Notes: generated from the sequence alone by a model not told the origin. 64,000 nt of DNA from Capilliphycus robustus (GCF_034932365.1 NZ_JAYGHR010000062.1:124001-188000); one strand, 5' to 3'; positions 42,034 to 53,600 are shown, counted from the stretch's first letter. Made by a program: numbers and translations.

Positions 42034-43044
42034 TTACTGATGAATCACGGTGCGGTTACAGCCTTGTTTGATGGCTTCATGGAGTCCTCGATCTGCGGTT
42101 TCAATCAAGGTTTTAGGTTGAGATTTGCTACTCGGAATGGTACTGCTGACGCCTAAACTTAGGGTAACATAGGGACTCTCTTTAGCTGAAGGATGATGTA
42201 GTTTTAACTGAGCAACTTCTGTGCGAATTTGTTCAGCAATTCTAAAAGCTTCAGCGACAGTTGCTTGAGGAAAAATCAAGCCAAATTTTGCATCACTATA
42301 CCGAGCGATTAAATTTTTGGCAGGTTTAATGGGGCGAGAAATTGCCCAAGCGACGGTTCTTAAACATTCATCGCCTGATGGATCACCATTCATTGCAATA
42401 TAGGCATTAAATTCATCGATTTCACATAAAATTAGAGAAATTGGCTCTTTTTCTAAGGCTAATTTTTGCCACTGTTCATTGAGATATTCATCAAAACGGC
42501 GGCGGTTTGCGACATGAGTAATACTATCAATAGTAGCGAGGCGGTGAAGTTCTTGGTTGGCTTTTGTGAGGGCTAACTCTGTTTCTATACGAGCGCGAAT
42601 TTCTTGCTCTAAGAGATTTTTATGCTCGGTTAACAGCTTTTGTTGATGTCGGATCGTTAAATGAGTTTTAACTCGGGATAAAACTTCTTGAAACTGAAAG
42701 GGTTTTGTCACATAGTCTACTGCACCCATTTCAAAGGCAATCACCTTATCTTTTTCATCATTGAGAGCGCTTAAAAAAATCACGGGAATATCGCGAGTTT
42801 TCGCTTCTGCTTTCAGGGCATGACAAACTTCATATCCACTCATATCAGGCATTCTAACATCGAGTAAAATCAAATTGGGCGGTTCAGCTTGGGCTGATCT
42901 TAACGCCATTTGTCCGTTAATGGCTTTGCGAACTTCATAGCCTTGTTCTAATAGCATACTCGACAAAAACCGCAAATTATTGGGGGTATCATCCACAATA
43001 AGAATACTAACTTTACGATGTTCTGTTTGATTTTCACTGCTCAT
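42034..43044 (-). CDS. Response regulator with degenerate GGDEF domain
   Basis: The 336-residue protein has a receiver domain (about 12-130; ILIVDDTPNN, phosphoacceptor in LILLDVRMPD, SALNDEKDK, TKPF) and a coiled-coil linker. The GGDEF-like domain starts IDSITHVANRRRFDEYL. The catalytic GG(D/E)EF motif is replaced by SDAKF (in ARYSDAKFGLIF), so diguanylate cyclase activity is not expected. The protein might bind nucleotide or act as a partner. It is followed upstream by a receiver-kinase and a hybrid kinase on the same strand, suggesting one phosphorelay. Confidence 0.88.
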   Translation of the reverse strand: MSSENQTEHRKVSILIVDDTPNNLRFLSSMLLEQGYEVRKAINGQMALRSAQAEPPNLILLDVRMPDMSGYEVCHALKAEAKTRDIPVIFLSALNDEKDKVIAFEMGAVDYVTKPFQFQEVLSRVKTHLTIRHQQKLLTEHKNLLEQEIRARIETELALTKANQELHRLATIDSITHVANRRRFDEYLNEQWQKLALEKEPISLILCEIDEFNAYIAMNGDPSGDECLRTVAWAISRPIKPAKNLIARYSDAKFGLIFPQATVAEAFRIAEQIRTEVAQLKLHHPSAKESPYVTLSLGVSSTIPSSKSQPKTLIETADRGLHEAIKQGCNRTVIHQ

Positions 43045-43090
43045 TTGTTAATCTAATCCTCTTAAAAGTTGGGATCTATAATTGTGATGA

Positions 43091-44398
43091 TTAAACCCTG
43101 GATGCAAACGTCGGGAGTTGAGTCGGTACCCACAGGGTAAAAGTTGATCCTTCACCGAAAACGCTTTCAACACTTAGATCTCCTCCCATTAATTGACAGA
43201 GTTTTTTTGCGATCGCTAAACCGAGTCCTGCACCGCCATACTTGCGAGTAGTTGACTCATCTTCTTGGGTAAAGGGTTCAAAAATTCTGGCTAATTGATC
43301 AGGTTTAATCCCAATTCCCGTATCACTACATTTTACCAATAACACATCCCCTAAACCCGGAGTAAAATCGACTTTATTTTCTTCAGAAACTCTCATAGGT
43401 AACTGTTCTCTAGTAATCCGTTCTAGACTCAAGGTAATGCTACCATTGTGGGTAAATTTACAACCATTACTCAGGAGTTGCAAGATACATTGACGAATTC
43501 TGCGGCTATCCGTATTCATAGAACCCGGATCATTAATATAGTCAACCGTTAAAGTATTATCATTTTGATCGGCTAGAGGTTGTACTTGAGTAAGCGCTTC
43601 ATCGACCAGTTCTTTCACCTGAAATTCATGGGGATAAACTCGTTGTTTACCCGTCTCGAGTTGACACATTTCCAAAATATTACTAAAAATAGCCAGTAAA
43701 TCCTGTCCAGCGTGGTTAATTTGTTGAAGATCAGGAATCAAATCTTCTAACTGTTGATCTTGAGCTTCCATTTCTAGCAATTGACTGTAGCCAATAATCG
43801 CATTCAGAGGAGTACGAAGTTCGTGACTCATCATCGCTAGAAATTGACTTTTAACCCGACTAGCTCTTTCGGCGATATCTCGAGCCTGAATCAATTCTCG
43901 CAGGGAATCTTCCAGTTGAACCTGAGTTTGTTGTAACTCATTGAGCGTGTGTGTCAATTCTGTTGTTCGTTCTTGTACTCGCAATTCTAGGTCTTTGGTG
44001 AGTCGCCGCAACGTGAGATGAGTTTTCACTCGCACCAGCACTTCTTCGACTTGGAAAGGCTTGGTAATATAATCAACGCCACCGACTTGAAAAGCCAAAA
44101 CCTTATTAAAAACATCATCCAAAGCGCTCAAGAAAATCACCGGAATATCGCGAGAGGCTTCCATTGATTTAAGCTGAGAACAAACCTGATAGCCATCCAT
44201 ATCAGGCATTTTAATATCGAGCAGTACCAAGTCCGGCGGGTCAGTTTGCACTGAACGGATCGCCATCTTGCCATTGATGGCTTTGCGAATTTCATACCCC
44301 TGCTCTTGCAATATTGAAGATAAAACGCGCAGGTTGTTCGGGGTATCATCAACAATCAGGATATCAGCTTTGTAGTCCCGAACGGGATTGTGAGTCAT
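43091..44398 (-). CDS. Receiver-histidine kinase hybrid
   Basis: The protein of about 435 residues has an N-terminal receiver domain (ILIVDDTPNN, LVLLDIKMPDMDGYQV) very similar to that of the next protein. A coiled coil, a HisKA domain with SHELRTPLNAIIGYSQ and a HATPase domain with DTGIGI and GAGLGLAIAKKL follow. It lacks sensory domains, so its kinase activity is probably set by its receiver. The ATG at 44398 is preferred; an in-frame TTG lies 26 codons upstream. Confidence 0.88.
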   Translation of the reverse strand: MTHNPVRDYKADILIVDDTPNNLRVLSSILQEQGYEIRKAINGKMAIRSVQTDPPDLVLLDIKMPDMDGYQVCSQLKSMEASRDIPVIFLSALDDVFNKVLAFQVGGVDYITKPFQVEEVLVRVKTHLTLRRLTKDLELRVQERTTELTHTLNELQQTQVQLEDSLRELIQARDIAERASRVKSQFLAMMSHELRTPLNAIIGYSQLLEMEAQDQQLEDLIPDLQQINHAGQDLLAIFSNILEMCQLETGKQRVYPHEFQVKELVDEALTQVQPLADQNDNTLTVDYINDPGSMNTDSRRIRQCILQLLSNGCKFTHNGSITLSLERITREQLPMRVSEENKVDFTPGLGDVLLVKCSDTGIGIKPDQLARIFEPFTQEDESTTRKYGGAGLGLAIAKKLCQLMGGDLSVESVFGEGSTFTLWVPTQLPTFASRV

Positions 44399-44533
44399 CG
44401 GATTTGGAATTTGCAGTTGTGGTAAGAATTCACCCCATCCGTCAATTTTGGCGGTCAATGGGGATAGGTATCTCAATAACGTACACTCATGTTTGTTGCT
44501 ATTTTATCTGATTTTGAACCGATTTTTTGAGGA

Positions 44534-47500
44534 TTATTCTTGATCGGTCTGGGGAGTCATCAACTCTACAATGCGGTCAAATTCAAAGTTTTCTACCATC
44601 TGGGTTAAGGCTTTGGCGACAGAAGCATGACTTTCAGGAATAGCTTGAATTAGATCCAACATTTGTCGATCTCGACCCACCAAAGCGGCTTGCTGCATTT
44701 GCGATCGCCATTCTGCTGACATCATCTTCAGGTGTATTGGCTCGATTTTTTCTTCGATTTCATCGGAATTCAAACACCGATTAAAATTCATTGCTGATGT
44801 TTTTGGTCGATAAATATACCGCACCCCCAAATAATGAGCAATCTTCTCAAAAATAATTTCTTCTCGAAATGGCTTCCCGACAAAATCATTACATCCCGCC
44901 TCTAAAACGGCGCCGCGATCTTGTTCAAATGCACTCGCTGTTAAAGCAACAATCACAACTTGATCTCCCTCAGAAGAAGCGCGAATTTGTTGAGTCGCTT
45001 CATATCCATCGAGAATCGGCATTCGCATATCCATCCAAATAAAATGCGGTCGCCAACTGTTCCAAATCTCTACTGCTTCTTGACCGTTTTCTGCTTCTTG
45101 AACTTGAAAACCGACTGAGATTAACAGCCGCGATAGCAGTTGACGATTTTGCCATTGATCATCGACAACTAAGATGCGATACTCGGGTTGATCGGGTTCT
45201 AATCCGATGGCGGTTTGTAGATTTTTGTGTGCTTGAATATCACAGGTTTCTGTGGGAGTGACTCGAATATTAAATCGAAAGGTTGTTCCGACCCCTAAAT
45301 CACTTTTAACGGTAATATCTCCGCCCATCATCTGTACAAATTTACGGCTAATGGGTAATCCTAAACCAGTTCCTTGTTGAGATTTTCGTCCGGTTTCGGT
45401 TTGGATAAACGCATCAAAAATGCTATGAATTTCATCGGGTGCGATTCCGCTTCCGCTATCTGTTACCTCGAAGACAAGATTAACAGTATCTTGTGAATAT
45501 TCCGCTTCAGAAGTTTGTTGTTTAACTTTTAAAGTTACGCCGCCTTTTTCAGTATATTTGATCGCATTGACCAGTAAATTAATCAAAACTTGACGCAGTT
45601 TACTGTCATCGGTTTTGACAAATTTAGGAACATTTGCATCTCGCTGAAATTTCAGAGATAAACCTTTTGTTGCCACCTTTAAATGTAGCATTTTCTCTAA
45701 AGTCTCGAGTAAATGATGCAGATCGAAACTGCTTTCATTTAATATCATTCGCCCGGCTTCGATTTTGGATAAGTCTAAAATATTGTTAATTAAAGTCAGT
45801 AAATGTTCCCCACTACTATTAATAATATTCAGATTATTTTGTTGTTCGGGGGTGAGAGAGAGATCGCGATTCATCAATTGAGAAAAACCTAGAATCGCGT
45901 TTAAAGGGGTTCGGAGTTCGTGGCTCATATTTGCGAGAAATTCACTTTTAGCGCGGTTCGCCGCTTCCGCCGCATCTTTGGCTTGTTCTAACACCATTTC
46001 CGCTTGTTTGCGCTGGGTAATATCTTTTAAAATCGCGGTAAAAATCCAACCATCGCGAATTTTTAACTTAGAAATCGAAGCTTCAGCCGGAAATTCTTCA
46101 CCATTTTTTCGGCGACCATAAACTTCTCGAGATCGTTCGCCCATTTTACGAGATTGGCATTCTAAACTCGAGAAATCACCGACATATTGATGATGAAATT
46201 TTCTGGATTTCATCGGCAGAAGCATTTCTAAAGATTCACCAATGGCTTCAGCCGCAGAATAGCCAAAAATCTTTTCAGCCCCGTGATTAAACAGTAAAAT
46301 CTTTTGAGTTTCATCTACCGAAATAATCGCATCTTCTGCATTATCTAAAATTCCTGCTAATCGTTCTTGACTTTCTTTGAGTCCTTGTTCGGCGCGATCG
46401 CGTTCTAAACCTATCGGAATAATCTCTCCCACTCGTTGAATTAACTTGATTTCTTCGGGACTCCAAACTTTCTGATAACGAACCCTACTGCAACCAACGG
46501 AACCGACAATTTCTCCGGCACTCATCATCGGAACGGCGAGAAAAGATTGAGTTCCTTCATGTTTCCAGTTGCGTTTTTCATTACTGGCTTCTTCGGGTAA
46601 ATCTTCTATATTGGGAATGTGCAGAATATTATTATTTTGAAGCTGTTGATAACTCCAACCCAGAGGTTTAATAGACATTCCTTGTACTTTGTGCATCACC
46701 GAGGGAATATTTTCATTACACCACTCATGGGTCATTTTAATAAACTGTCGTTCTTGATCAGAATATTGAACCACATAACAGCGATCGCTATCGGTTAGCT
46801 TGCCAATTTCAGCGAGAGCAAAATTAATCGCCGTATTCACATCTTGGTCCACAAACTGCTGAAAAATCCGACTAATTGAATGGTCAATGTTGGAGCGATT
46901 TTGCAAAGCCAGTTCAGTTTGTTTCCGTTCGGTGATATCATTGAGTATACTTAATACACAAGTTTGTCCGTTTAAATTAATCAGTTCGGCTGAGTATAAC
47001 CCAATTCTAATCTCTCCTGATTTTCGGCGAAAATCACATTCAACACTGCGAACAATTCCTTGTTGATCGAGGATTTCAAAGATGCGATCGCGATCTTCCG
47101 AATGCGCCCATATCTGCAAATTGAGTGTATTTTTATCCCTCACCTCCGAGGGGTGATAACCAAAAAAATTAAGCGCACTTTCATTAAATTCTATAATATA
47201 ACCATCTAATAACCGCGTGATGATACTGGGATTGGGGTTACTCTGAAAGGCTTTATAAAATTTATTCTCCGAAAGTCGTAATGCTCTTTCTATCTGTTTG
47301 CGTTCCCAAATTTCTTCTCGTAACAGTTGGTTGACATCTTTGAGTTGGATCGTCCGGTCTTCGACGCGAATTTCTAACTCTTCAAAAGCCGTTTTTAACT
47401 GACGCGCCATTTGATTAAACGACTCAGCCAATACCTCTAATTCACTCACACGAGCGGTATGAACGGTTTGATCTAGTTGTCCAAAAGCGATCGCTTGACT

Positions 47501-48649
47501 CGCCCGAGCCAGTTGTAAAATTTGCCGAGCAATCCAACGAGAAGTAAACCAACCCAACCCAATTGCTAATATTAAAGCGGCTAAACATACTATAATTGTG
47601 GTGCGACGGTTGGCATTAATTTGTTCCATAAAATCCGCTTCAGGAACCACCACCACAATCAACCAATCCAATCCATAACCATCAGAATAGGGCGTAACCG
47701 CCAGAAAATGCCGTTGATTGTCTATTTTAAAATCTAACTGCTGGGCTTGGCTAATTTGGTCTAGAGATCCGACAGATTGAATCAAATTGTTAATGGTCGC
47801 TCGAGTCAGAGGATCTTGACTTTCTACGCCTGAAATTCTTAACCATTGATCACTGTCGGGGTTAATCTGATCAAGAGGTTCGTAGGTAGAAGTCGCAACC
47901 AGTTCCCCGGAACGTTCTAGAATAAAAGTTTCGCCGGAAGGAGTCAATTTGAGGCGGCGCAGAAAATCACTTAACACCGTTAAAATGACATCAACCGCCA
48001 TCACCCCTTGTAGATTCCCAGCGCTATCATAAAACGGTTGAGCCGCCGTTAGCCCAAACTCTCCCCGTACAAAAGGGTAAATCGGACTCCAAGTGGCTTT
48101 TCCGCTTTTGATCGCCGCATTGTACCAAGGTCGAGTCCGAGGATCAAAATCATCCAGGGGTTTGAGGGGAGAAATAGGATCGAGTAAGGGATCGCGCTGC
48201 TTTAATAAACGTTGATAGTAAGCCTGTGAGGCGAAACTGGCGAGGGAAGTCTCAGGAGTGCGATAAACGCCGAGGTAGTCTCCGTCAGAAGTACCCAGAT
48301 AGATTTCTTGGACGGACTGAAATCGTTGCATTTGCAACATAAAGCGATTTTCAATCACCGACAAATTTTTCAACGCCAGTTGTCCCACCCGAGCCGCATC
48401 TGTATTAATCTGGGTAATCAGTAGCGGTTCTTCGAGATAGTTGTCGAGTCGTTCGTTAACGTGATCGCCGAGTTCATCCATCAACTGACTGGCTAAGTCC
48501 TGCACTGCTTTTTGACCGTTGCGATAAGCCAAATACCCCGTTAGCCCGACGACCGCAACAATCTCAATCGCAAAGGGTACGATCAAAATCAGTTGTAAGG
48601 GCATTCTCAGCTTTCGACTCAACAGACGGCGTAGGGGATTAACAGGCAT
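44534..48649 (-). CDS. Membrane hybrid sensor histidine kinase (Cache-HAMP-PAS-GAF-PAS-HK-receiver)
   Basis: The 1,371-residue protein has a membrane segment (about 20-40), a periplasmic dCache-like domain (about 50-340), a second membrane segment and HAMP (about 350-425). Then come PAS, GAF (phytochrome-like SDRCYVVQY region) and a second PAS. HisKA has SHELRTPLNAILGFSQ, HATPase has GTGLGLPISRKF, and a receiver has WMDMRMPILDGYEA. The C-terminal 90 residues are not a recognisable HPt. It probably senses an extracellular ligand and passes phosphate through its receiver to downstream partners. Confidence 0.88.
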   Translation of the reverse strand: MPVNPLRRLLSRKLRMPLQLILIVPFAIEIVAVVGLTGYLAYRNGQKAVQDLASQLMDELGDHVNERLDNYLEEPLLITQINTDAARVGQLALKNLSVIENRFMLQMQRFQSVQEIYLGTSDGDYLGVYRTPETSLASFASQAYYQRLLKQRDPLLDPISPLKPLDDFDPRTRPWYNAAIKSGKATWSPIYPFVRGEFGLTAAQPFYDSAGNLQGVMAVDVILTVLSDFLRRLKLTPSGETFILERSGELVATSTYEPLDQINPDSDQWLRISGVESQDPLTRATINNLIQSVGSLDQISQAQQLDFKIDNQRHFLAVTPYSDGYGLDWLIVVVVPEADFMEQINANRRTTIIVCLAALILAIGLGWFTSRWIARQILQLARASQAIAFGQLDQTVHTARVSELEVLAESFNQMARQLKTAFEELEIRVEDRTIQLKDVNQLLREEIWERKQIERALRLSENKFYKAFQSNPNPSIITRLLDGYIIEFNESALNFFGYHPSEVRDKNTLNLQIWAHSEDRDRIFEILDQQGIVRSVECDFRRKSGEIRIGLYSAELINLNGQTCVLSILNDITERKQTELALQNRSNIDHSISRIFQQFVDQDVNTAINFALAEIGKLTDSDRCYVVQYSDQERQFIKMTHEWCNENIPSVMHKVQGMSIKPLGWSYQQLQNNNILHIPNIEDLPEEASNEKRNWKHEGTQSFLAVPMMSAGEIVGSVGCSRVRYQKVWSPEEIKLIQRVGEIIPIGLERDRAEQGLKESQERLAGILDNAEDAIISVDETQKILLFNHGAEKIFGYSAAEAIGESLEMLLPMKSRKFHHQYVGDFSSLECQSRKMGERSREVYGRRKNGEEFPAEASISKLKIRDGWIFTAILKDITQRKQAEMVLEQAKDAAEAANRAKSEFLANMSHELRTPLNAILGFSQLMNRDLSLTPEQQNNLNIINSSGEHLLTLINNILDLSKIEAGRMILNESSFDLHHLLETLEKMLHLKVATKGLSLKFQRDANVPKFVKTDDSKLRQVLINLLVNAIKYTEKGGVTLKVKQQTSEAEYSQDTVNLVFEVTDSGSGIAPDEIHSIFDAFIQTETGRKSQQGTGLGLPISRKFVQMMGGDITVKSDLGVGTTFRFNIRVTPTETCDIQAHKNLQTAIGLEPDQPEYRILVVDDQWQNRQLLSRLLISVGFQVQEAENGQEAVEIWNSWRPHFIWMDMRMPILDGYEATQQIRASSEGDQVVIVALTASAFEQDRGAVLEAGCNDFVGKPFREEIIFEKIAHYLGVRYIYRPKTSAMNFNRCLNSDEIEEKIEPIHLKMMSAEWRSQMQQAALVGRDRQMLDLIQAIPESHASVAKALTQMVENFEFDRIVELMTPQTDQE

Positions 48650-48715
48650 AGCTGGGATGGCAGGGGAGACAGAAGAATTAATTTAAGCTTAATTTTGACC
48701 AATCGTATCGGGTGT

Positions 48716-48823
48716 ATGGGGGAATATTTAAAACAATTTACACAATTTAATCGTAAGCCATCTCAGGAACAATTGTTAGCGGATCAATGCCTGAATTGGG
48801 TGAAACCGCTACAATCAAAATAA
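48716..48823 (+). CDS. Possible 35-residue small protein upstream of ribBA
   Basis: An ATG opens a 35-codon frame (MGEYLKQFTQFNRKPSQEQL, then ADQCLNWVKPLQSK) ending 24 bp before the ribBA GTG. It is hydrophilic and has no recognised family. The length, context and lack of a clear Shine-Dalgarno sequence leave it uncertain. It may be a leader ORF for ribBA or a remnant. Confidence 0.3.
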   Translation: MGEYLKQFTQFNRKPSQEQLLADQCLNWVKPLQSK

Positions 48824-48847
48824 ACTTTAATTGATAGCCGAAAAGGT

Positions 48848-50599
48848 GTGAACGAGTCTGTGTCTTCTCCAAACAATCCAACTCAACCGTTTCAGTTTGA
48901 CTCCATCGCAGACGCCCTGGCTGACCTGAAAGCCGGACGTTGTATTGTGGTCGTCGATGATGAAAATCGGGAAAATGAAGGTGATCTTATTGGTGCGGCT
49001 CAGTTTGCAACACCCGATATGATTAACTTCATGGCGGTTCATGCGCGAGGCTTAATTTGTTTAGCCCTGACAGGCGATCGCCTCGATCAACTCGATCTCC
49101 CCTTGATGGTCGCCAACAACACCGACAGCAACCAAACCGCTTTTACCGTCAGTATTGATGCGTCTCCGGCGATGGGGGTCAGCACCGGGATTTCTGCTGA
49201 AGATCGCGCCCGCACTATCCAAGTTGCGATCAATCCCTCGGCTCGTCCCCCAGATTTGCGACGACCAGGCCATATTTTCCCCTTGAGGGCGCGAGAAGGG
49301 GGGGTTTTGAAACGCGCAGGCCATACGGAAGCGGCGATTGATTTAGCTCGATTAGCGGGGTTGTATCCGGGTGGGGTGATTTGTGAAATTCAAAACCCGG
49401 ATGGTTCGATGTCTCGTTTACCCGAGTTAATTGAATACGCTCAAATTCACCATCTCAAACTGATTAGCATTGCCGATCTGATTAGTTATCGCCTACTCCA
49501 TGATCGCTTTATTCATCGCGAATCGGTTGCCAAATTGCCAACTCAGTTTGGTGATTTTTTGATTTATGCCTATCGCAATACGCTGGATCAATCCGAACAC
49601 GTGGCGATTATTAAAGGCGATCCGATGCGGTTTAAAAATATGCCTGTGATGGTACGGGTGCATTCGGAATGTTTGACGGGAGATGCCTTTGGATCGTTGC
49701 GTTGTGACTGTCGGATGCAGTTGCAAAGTGCGTTGAAAATGATCGAACAGGCGGGGGCGGGTGTGGTGGTTTATCTGCGTCAGGAAGGCCGAGGAATTGG
49801 GTTGATTAATAAGTTAAAAGCCTATTCTTTACAAGATTTGGGCTTGGATACTGTAGAAGCGAACGAACGCTTAGGGTTTCCGGCGGATTTACGAAATTAT
49901 GGCATGGGAGCGCAGATTTTAAATGATATTGGGGTGAAAGAAATTCGGTTGATTACGAATAATCCTCGTAAAATTGCCGGGTTAAAAGGCTATGGAATTG
50001 AAGTGGTGGATCGGGTTCCGTTGTTGATTGAAGCAACGGATTATAATTCGGTTTATTTGGCAACGAAAGCGAAAAAGTTGGGTCATTTGTTGATTCAAAC
50101 TTATTTAGTCACGGTGGCGATACAATGGCAGGAAACCGGTGTGCAGTCTGTGGCGGAAGAATTGAATCTAGAGACGCCTGCAACGCCTGCTGTGTTGAAA
50201 TCTGCCGCCCAACTTTATGAACGTTCGGAGCGTTTAGAAAAGCTGACGGATTTAGTCATAAGTCACGATTTACTGTTACAAGAAGAACAGCGTCCTGTGG
50301 CTACGGCGTTGTTTCATCGGGCGTCTTTGACGTTTCATTTGGGTTTAGATCAACCGGATTCTGCGAGTTCTGATTGGTATGAACAAATCGATCATCCTTA
50401 TGTCGAAGCGATCGCCAAAATTCTCGATCAAATTATCACGTCTCCGGGACTGAAAAAGTTAGAATTTCTAGTTTCTCCGGGGGTTGATCCGTTAGGGAGT
50501 TTAAAGGTACAACTTCAGCGAAAAACCTTTCCTTTAAGTCAATTTCCTTCCTCAGTTTGCGATCAGCTTGAACCTCAAACCATTTACACTTTCTCTTAA
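48848..50599 (+). CDS. ribBA: Bifunctional DHBP synthase / GTP cyclohydrolase II
   Basis: The 583-residue protein has an N-terminal DHBP synthase domain (VVDDENRENEGDLIGAA near residue 36, RAGHTEAAIDLA) and a GTP cyclohydrolase II domain (VRVHSECLTGDAFGSLRCDC zinc site, RQEGRGIGL, YGMGAQIL, NNPRK). Together they start both branches of riboflavin synthesis. A C-terminal extension of about 180 residues is usual in cyanobacterial RibBA. It starts with GTG. The upstream 200 bp show no FMN riboswitch that I can recognise. Confidence 0.95.
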   Translation: MNESVSSPNNPTQPFQFDSIADALADLKAGRCIVVVDDENRENEGDLIGAAQFATPDMINFMAVHARGLICLALTGDRLDQLDLPLMVANNTDSNQTAFTVSIDASPAMGVSTGISAEDRARTIQVAINPSARPPDLRRPGHIFPLRAREGGVLKRAGHTEAAIDLARLAGLYPGGVICEIQNPDGSMSRLPELIEYAQIHHLKLISIADLISYRLLHDRFIHRESVAKLPTQFGDFLIYAYRNTLDQSEHVAIIKGDPMRFKNMPVMVRVHSECLTGDAFGSLRCDCRMQLQSALKMIEQAGAGVVVYLRQEGRGIGLINKLKAYSLQDLGLDTVEANERLGFPADLRNYGMGAQILNDIGVKEIRLITNNPRKIAGLKGYGIEVVDRVPLLIEATDYNSVYLATKAKKLGHLLIQTYLVTVAIQWQETGVQSVAEELNLETPATPAVLKSAAQLYERSERLEKLTDLVISHDLLLQEEQRPVATALFHRASLTFHLGLDQPDSASSDWYEQIDHPYVEAIAKILDQIITSPGLKKLEFLVSPGVDPLGSLKVQLQRKTFPLSQFPSSVCDQLEPQTIYTFS

Positions 50600-50651
50600 A
50601 GGAGAGCTAATTTTAAGGCATCCGTTATAATGGGGAGATTAAGTGAACAAT

Positions 50652-53600
50652 TTAACTCGTCTGCTTAACTGAAAAGGGTATACGAATAACAAACTCGGTT
50701 CCTTGTTCGAGTTGAGAATGACATTCGATAGAACCGCCATGTTTTTCGGTGATAATCTGATAACAGATCGATAAACCCATTCCGGTTCCTTTTCCCACAG
50801 GTTTTGTGGTGAAAAAGGGATCGAAAATACGCTCTTTGATGTCTTCGGAAATCCCTAAACCGTTATTGGCGATCGCGATCATCACTTGATCATCGGGGGT
50901 GAGTTCTGTGCGAATTTTAATGTGAGGGTGATCAAAGCGTTCTCCGTTTTCAGTAAAATGTTTGAGCGATTCTTCGAGAGCATCAATGGCGTTGCTGAGG
51001 ATATTAATAAACACTTGATTGAGTTGTCCGGCGTAGCATTCTACAGGTTGTAAATCACCATATTCTTTGATCACTTCAATGGCTGGACGGTTCAGATTTT
51101 TGTGCAGACGACTCTCCAAAATCATCAAGGTGCTGTTAATTCCTTCGTGAATATCAATGGTTTTCAATTCCGCTTCATCCAGACGGGAAAATGTTCGCAG
51201 TGACTCCACGATTTTCTTGATGCGTTCTGCTCCCGTTTGCATGGAATTAATCAGTTTCGGTAAGTCTTCAGTCACAAAGTCTAAGTCAATTGTAGCGATT
51301 TCTGCGATAATTTCTGGATGAGGATCACGGTAGTGAGTTTGATAGAGTTCAATTAGTCTAAATAGATCATTGGCATAATCGTGAGCATGAGTTAAGTTAC
51401 CATAAATAAAGCTGGCTGGATTATTAATTTCATGGGCGACACCCGCAACCAGTTGACCTAAAGATGACATTTTTTCATTTTGAATCATTTGGGCTTGAGT
51501 GCGGCGAAGTTCTTGCATCGCTTGTTCGAGTTCTTGAGCTTTTGTTCGAGTTTGATCGTAGAGTTCAGCTTGTTTGAGTGCAATGGCTAACTGTTCGACT
51601 ACTGCTTCTAATAAACTGATTTCTTCATCACTCCAATTCCGCATTTTTTCATAGTGGGTACTACAGGTGAGTAAGCCAATTTTACCGGAATATTTGGGGA
51701 GGGGAATACTCACAAATGATTTGGTTTGAGTGGATTTTAAAACTTGTTTAAACAGTCTGTTTTTTTCGAGATCAGCATCGAAAATTTTTGTCACTTTTGA
51801 GTTTAAAGCTCGTTCGGTGATTGGCGAAATCAAAGCATCTGAAAATTTTTGTCCTTGAAAGTCCGGTAAATCAGGGTTATGAGATTCTTGAATGACTTCT
51901 AAGTAGGGTTGACTATCATCAGGATAATATACACAGAAGCTACAACGATCTACAGATAAACACTCTTTGACACTTTCTAAAGTCGCTTTTAAAATTGTAT
52001 CAAAATCTAGGGATTTACGGATTTGTGTTGTGAGTTGGTTGAGGATTTTTTCTCGTCTGGCTTGCTGTCTTAGGTACTGCTCTGTTCGCTTGCGATCTGT
52101 TATTTCAACGGCAATTCCGACTGTCCCTAAAACTTGATTGTGATCACTAATAATTGGGGTTTTGTAAATTTCTAACCAGCTTACTTTACCATCAGAATAA
52201 ATGATTTTTTTCTCGGAAAGCAAAGGCTTGTCTGAAATCATAACGTCCTGATCATCTTTGAGGATTTTACGTGCTAATTCCTCCCCAAAAAAATCAGAAT
52301 CGACTCGACCAATCATTTGCTCAGGAGTTAAACCAAATTGGCGACTCAAAGGATCATTCACCGCAATAAATTGACCTTGTTTGTTTTTCAGCCAAGCCAT
52401 GTGAGGAATATTATTGAGTAAATATTTGATCTGTTTTTGTTGAATTATCAGCTTTTCTTCGGTACGTTTCCGTTCGGTAATATTTTCACTCGTCGCAATA
52501 ATTTGATAAACTTTACCTTGAGAATCTTTCAAGGGTGCAAGGGTGATAAACCACCAGGTTAGCTCATTTTCAATCGAAAATCTTTCTTCAAAAGAAAGGC
52601 TTTCACCCGAGCGAACAACTTCCCGGTATCGAGGGAGGAAAATTTTAGCCATTTCCGGCGGAAAAGCTTGTTTGAGGGTTTGACCAATAAAACTTTTTAG
52701 CGGTTGACTAAAAGCTTTAATGGAAGCGGGATTAAAGCGAACCAACCGAAAATCTTCGCCCTGATTAATAACATCCAGAACAAAAATTCCATAATTAATA
52801 TTATCCCAAATACTTTGTAGAAAAGCTTTTTGGATTTTCAGTTCTTGTTCAGTGCGTTTAAAATCGGTGATATCGGTGGAAATACCACAGATCGCATAGG
52901 GTTGATTATTCTCGTTTAATAACGGAAATTTTACGGCTAAAAAATGACGTTCCCCTTCCTGAGAAATCACCGTTTCTTCGAGATGAATCGGTTGACCTTG
53001 CTCAATGACCTGTAAATCATTATCTAGAATAGATTCAGCAATTTTAGCGGGCATAACTTCTAAATCTGTTTTACCGATCCAGTCGGCTTGTTTCACCTGA
53101 AAAATTTGCTCAACAGCCCGGTTCACTAGAGTATAACGAGCTTCTAAATCTTTCACATAAATGCCAACGGGTGTATGATCAAGAATAGCTTGCAGTTGTG
53201 CCTGAGAACGTTTTAATTCCAATTGAATCCGTTTTTGTTCGGTAATATCAATTGCCATTGATGCGACTCCGACAAATTCATTTTTTGCAGTAACGAGGGG
53301 AGTATTGTACCATTGACAGGTAATAAAGCGACCGTCTTTCGTGAGATTTTTGTTAATATTATAACTCCCATTCTTTTGGGTTAGTAAATCAGCAACGACC
53401 TTACTCACCTGTTTTCGTTCAAATTCAGGAACCAAAAATTCCAGATTACTTCCGATCGCTTCGGAGGCGGTGTAGCCAAAAATCCGTTCAGCCGCCGGAT
53501 TCCAAGCTGTTACCTGAAACTCAGTATTCCACTCAATTACTGCTAAGGGTGTTTGCTGAACTAATAGGGACAATCGTTGCTCAGAAACTCGCAGTTTATC

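Noticed and set aside
48650..48847. FMN riboswitch upstream of ribBA
   Set aside because: I could not find the conserved AGGGNCNG-type elements or the multi-helix junction of the RFN element.
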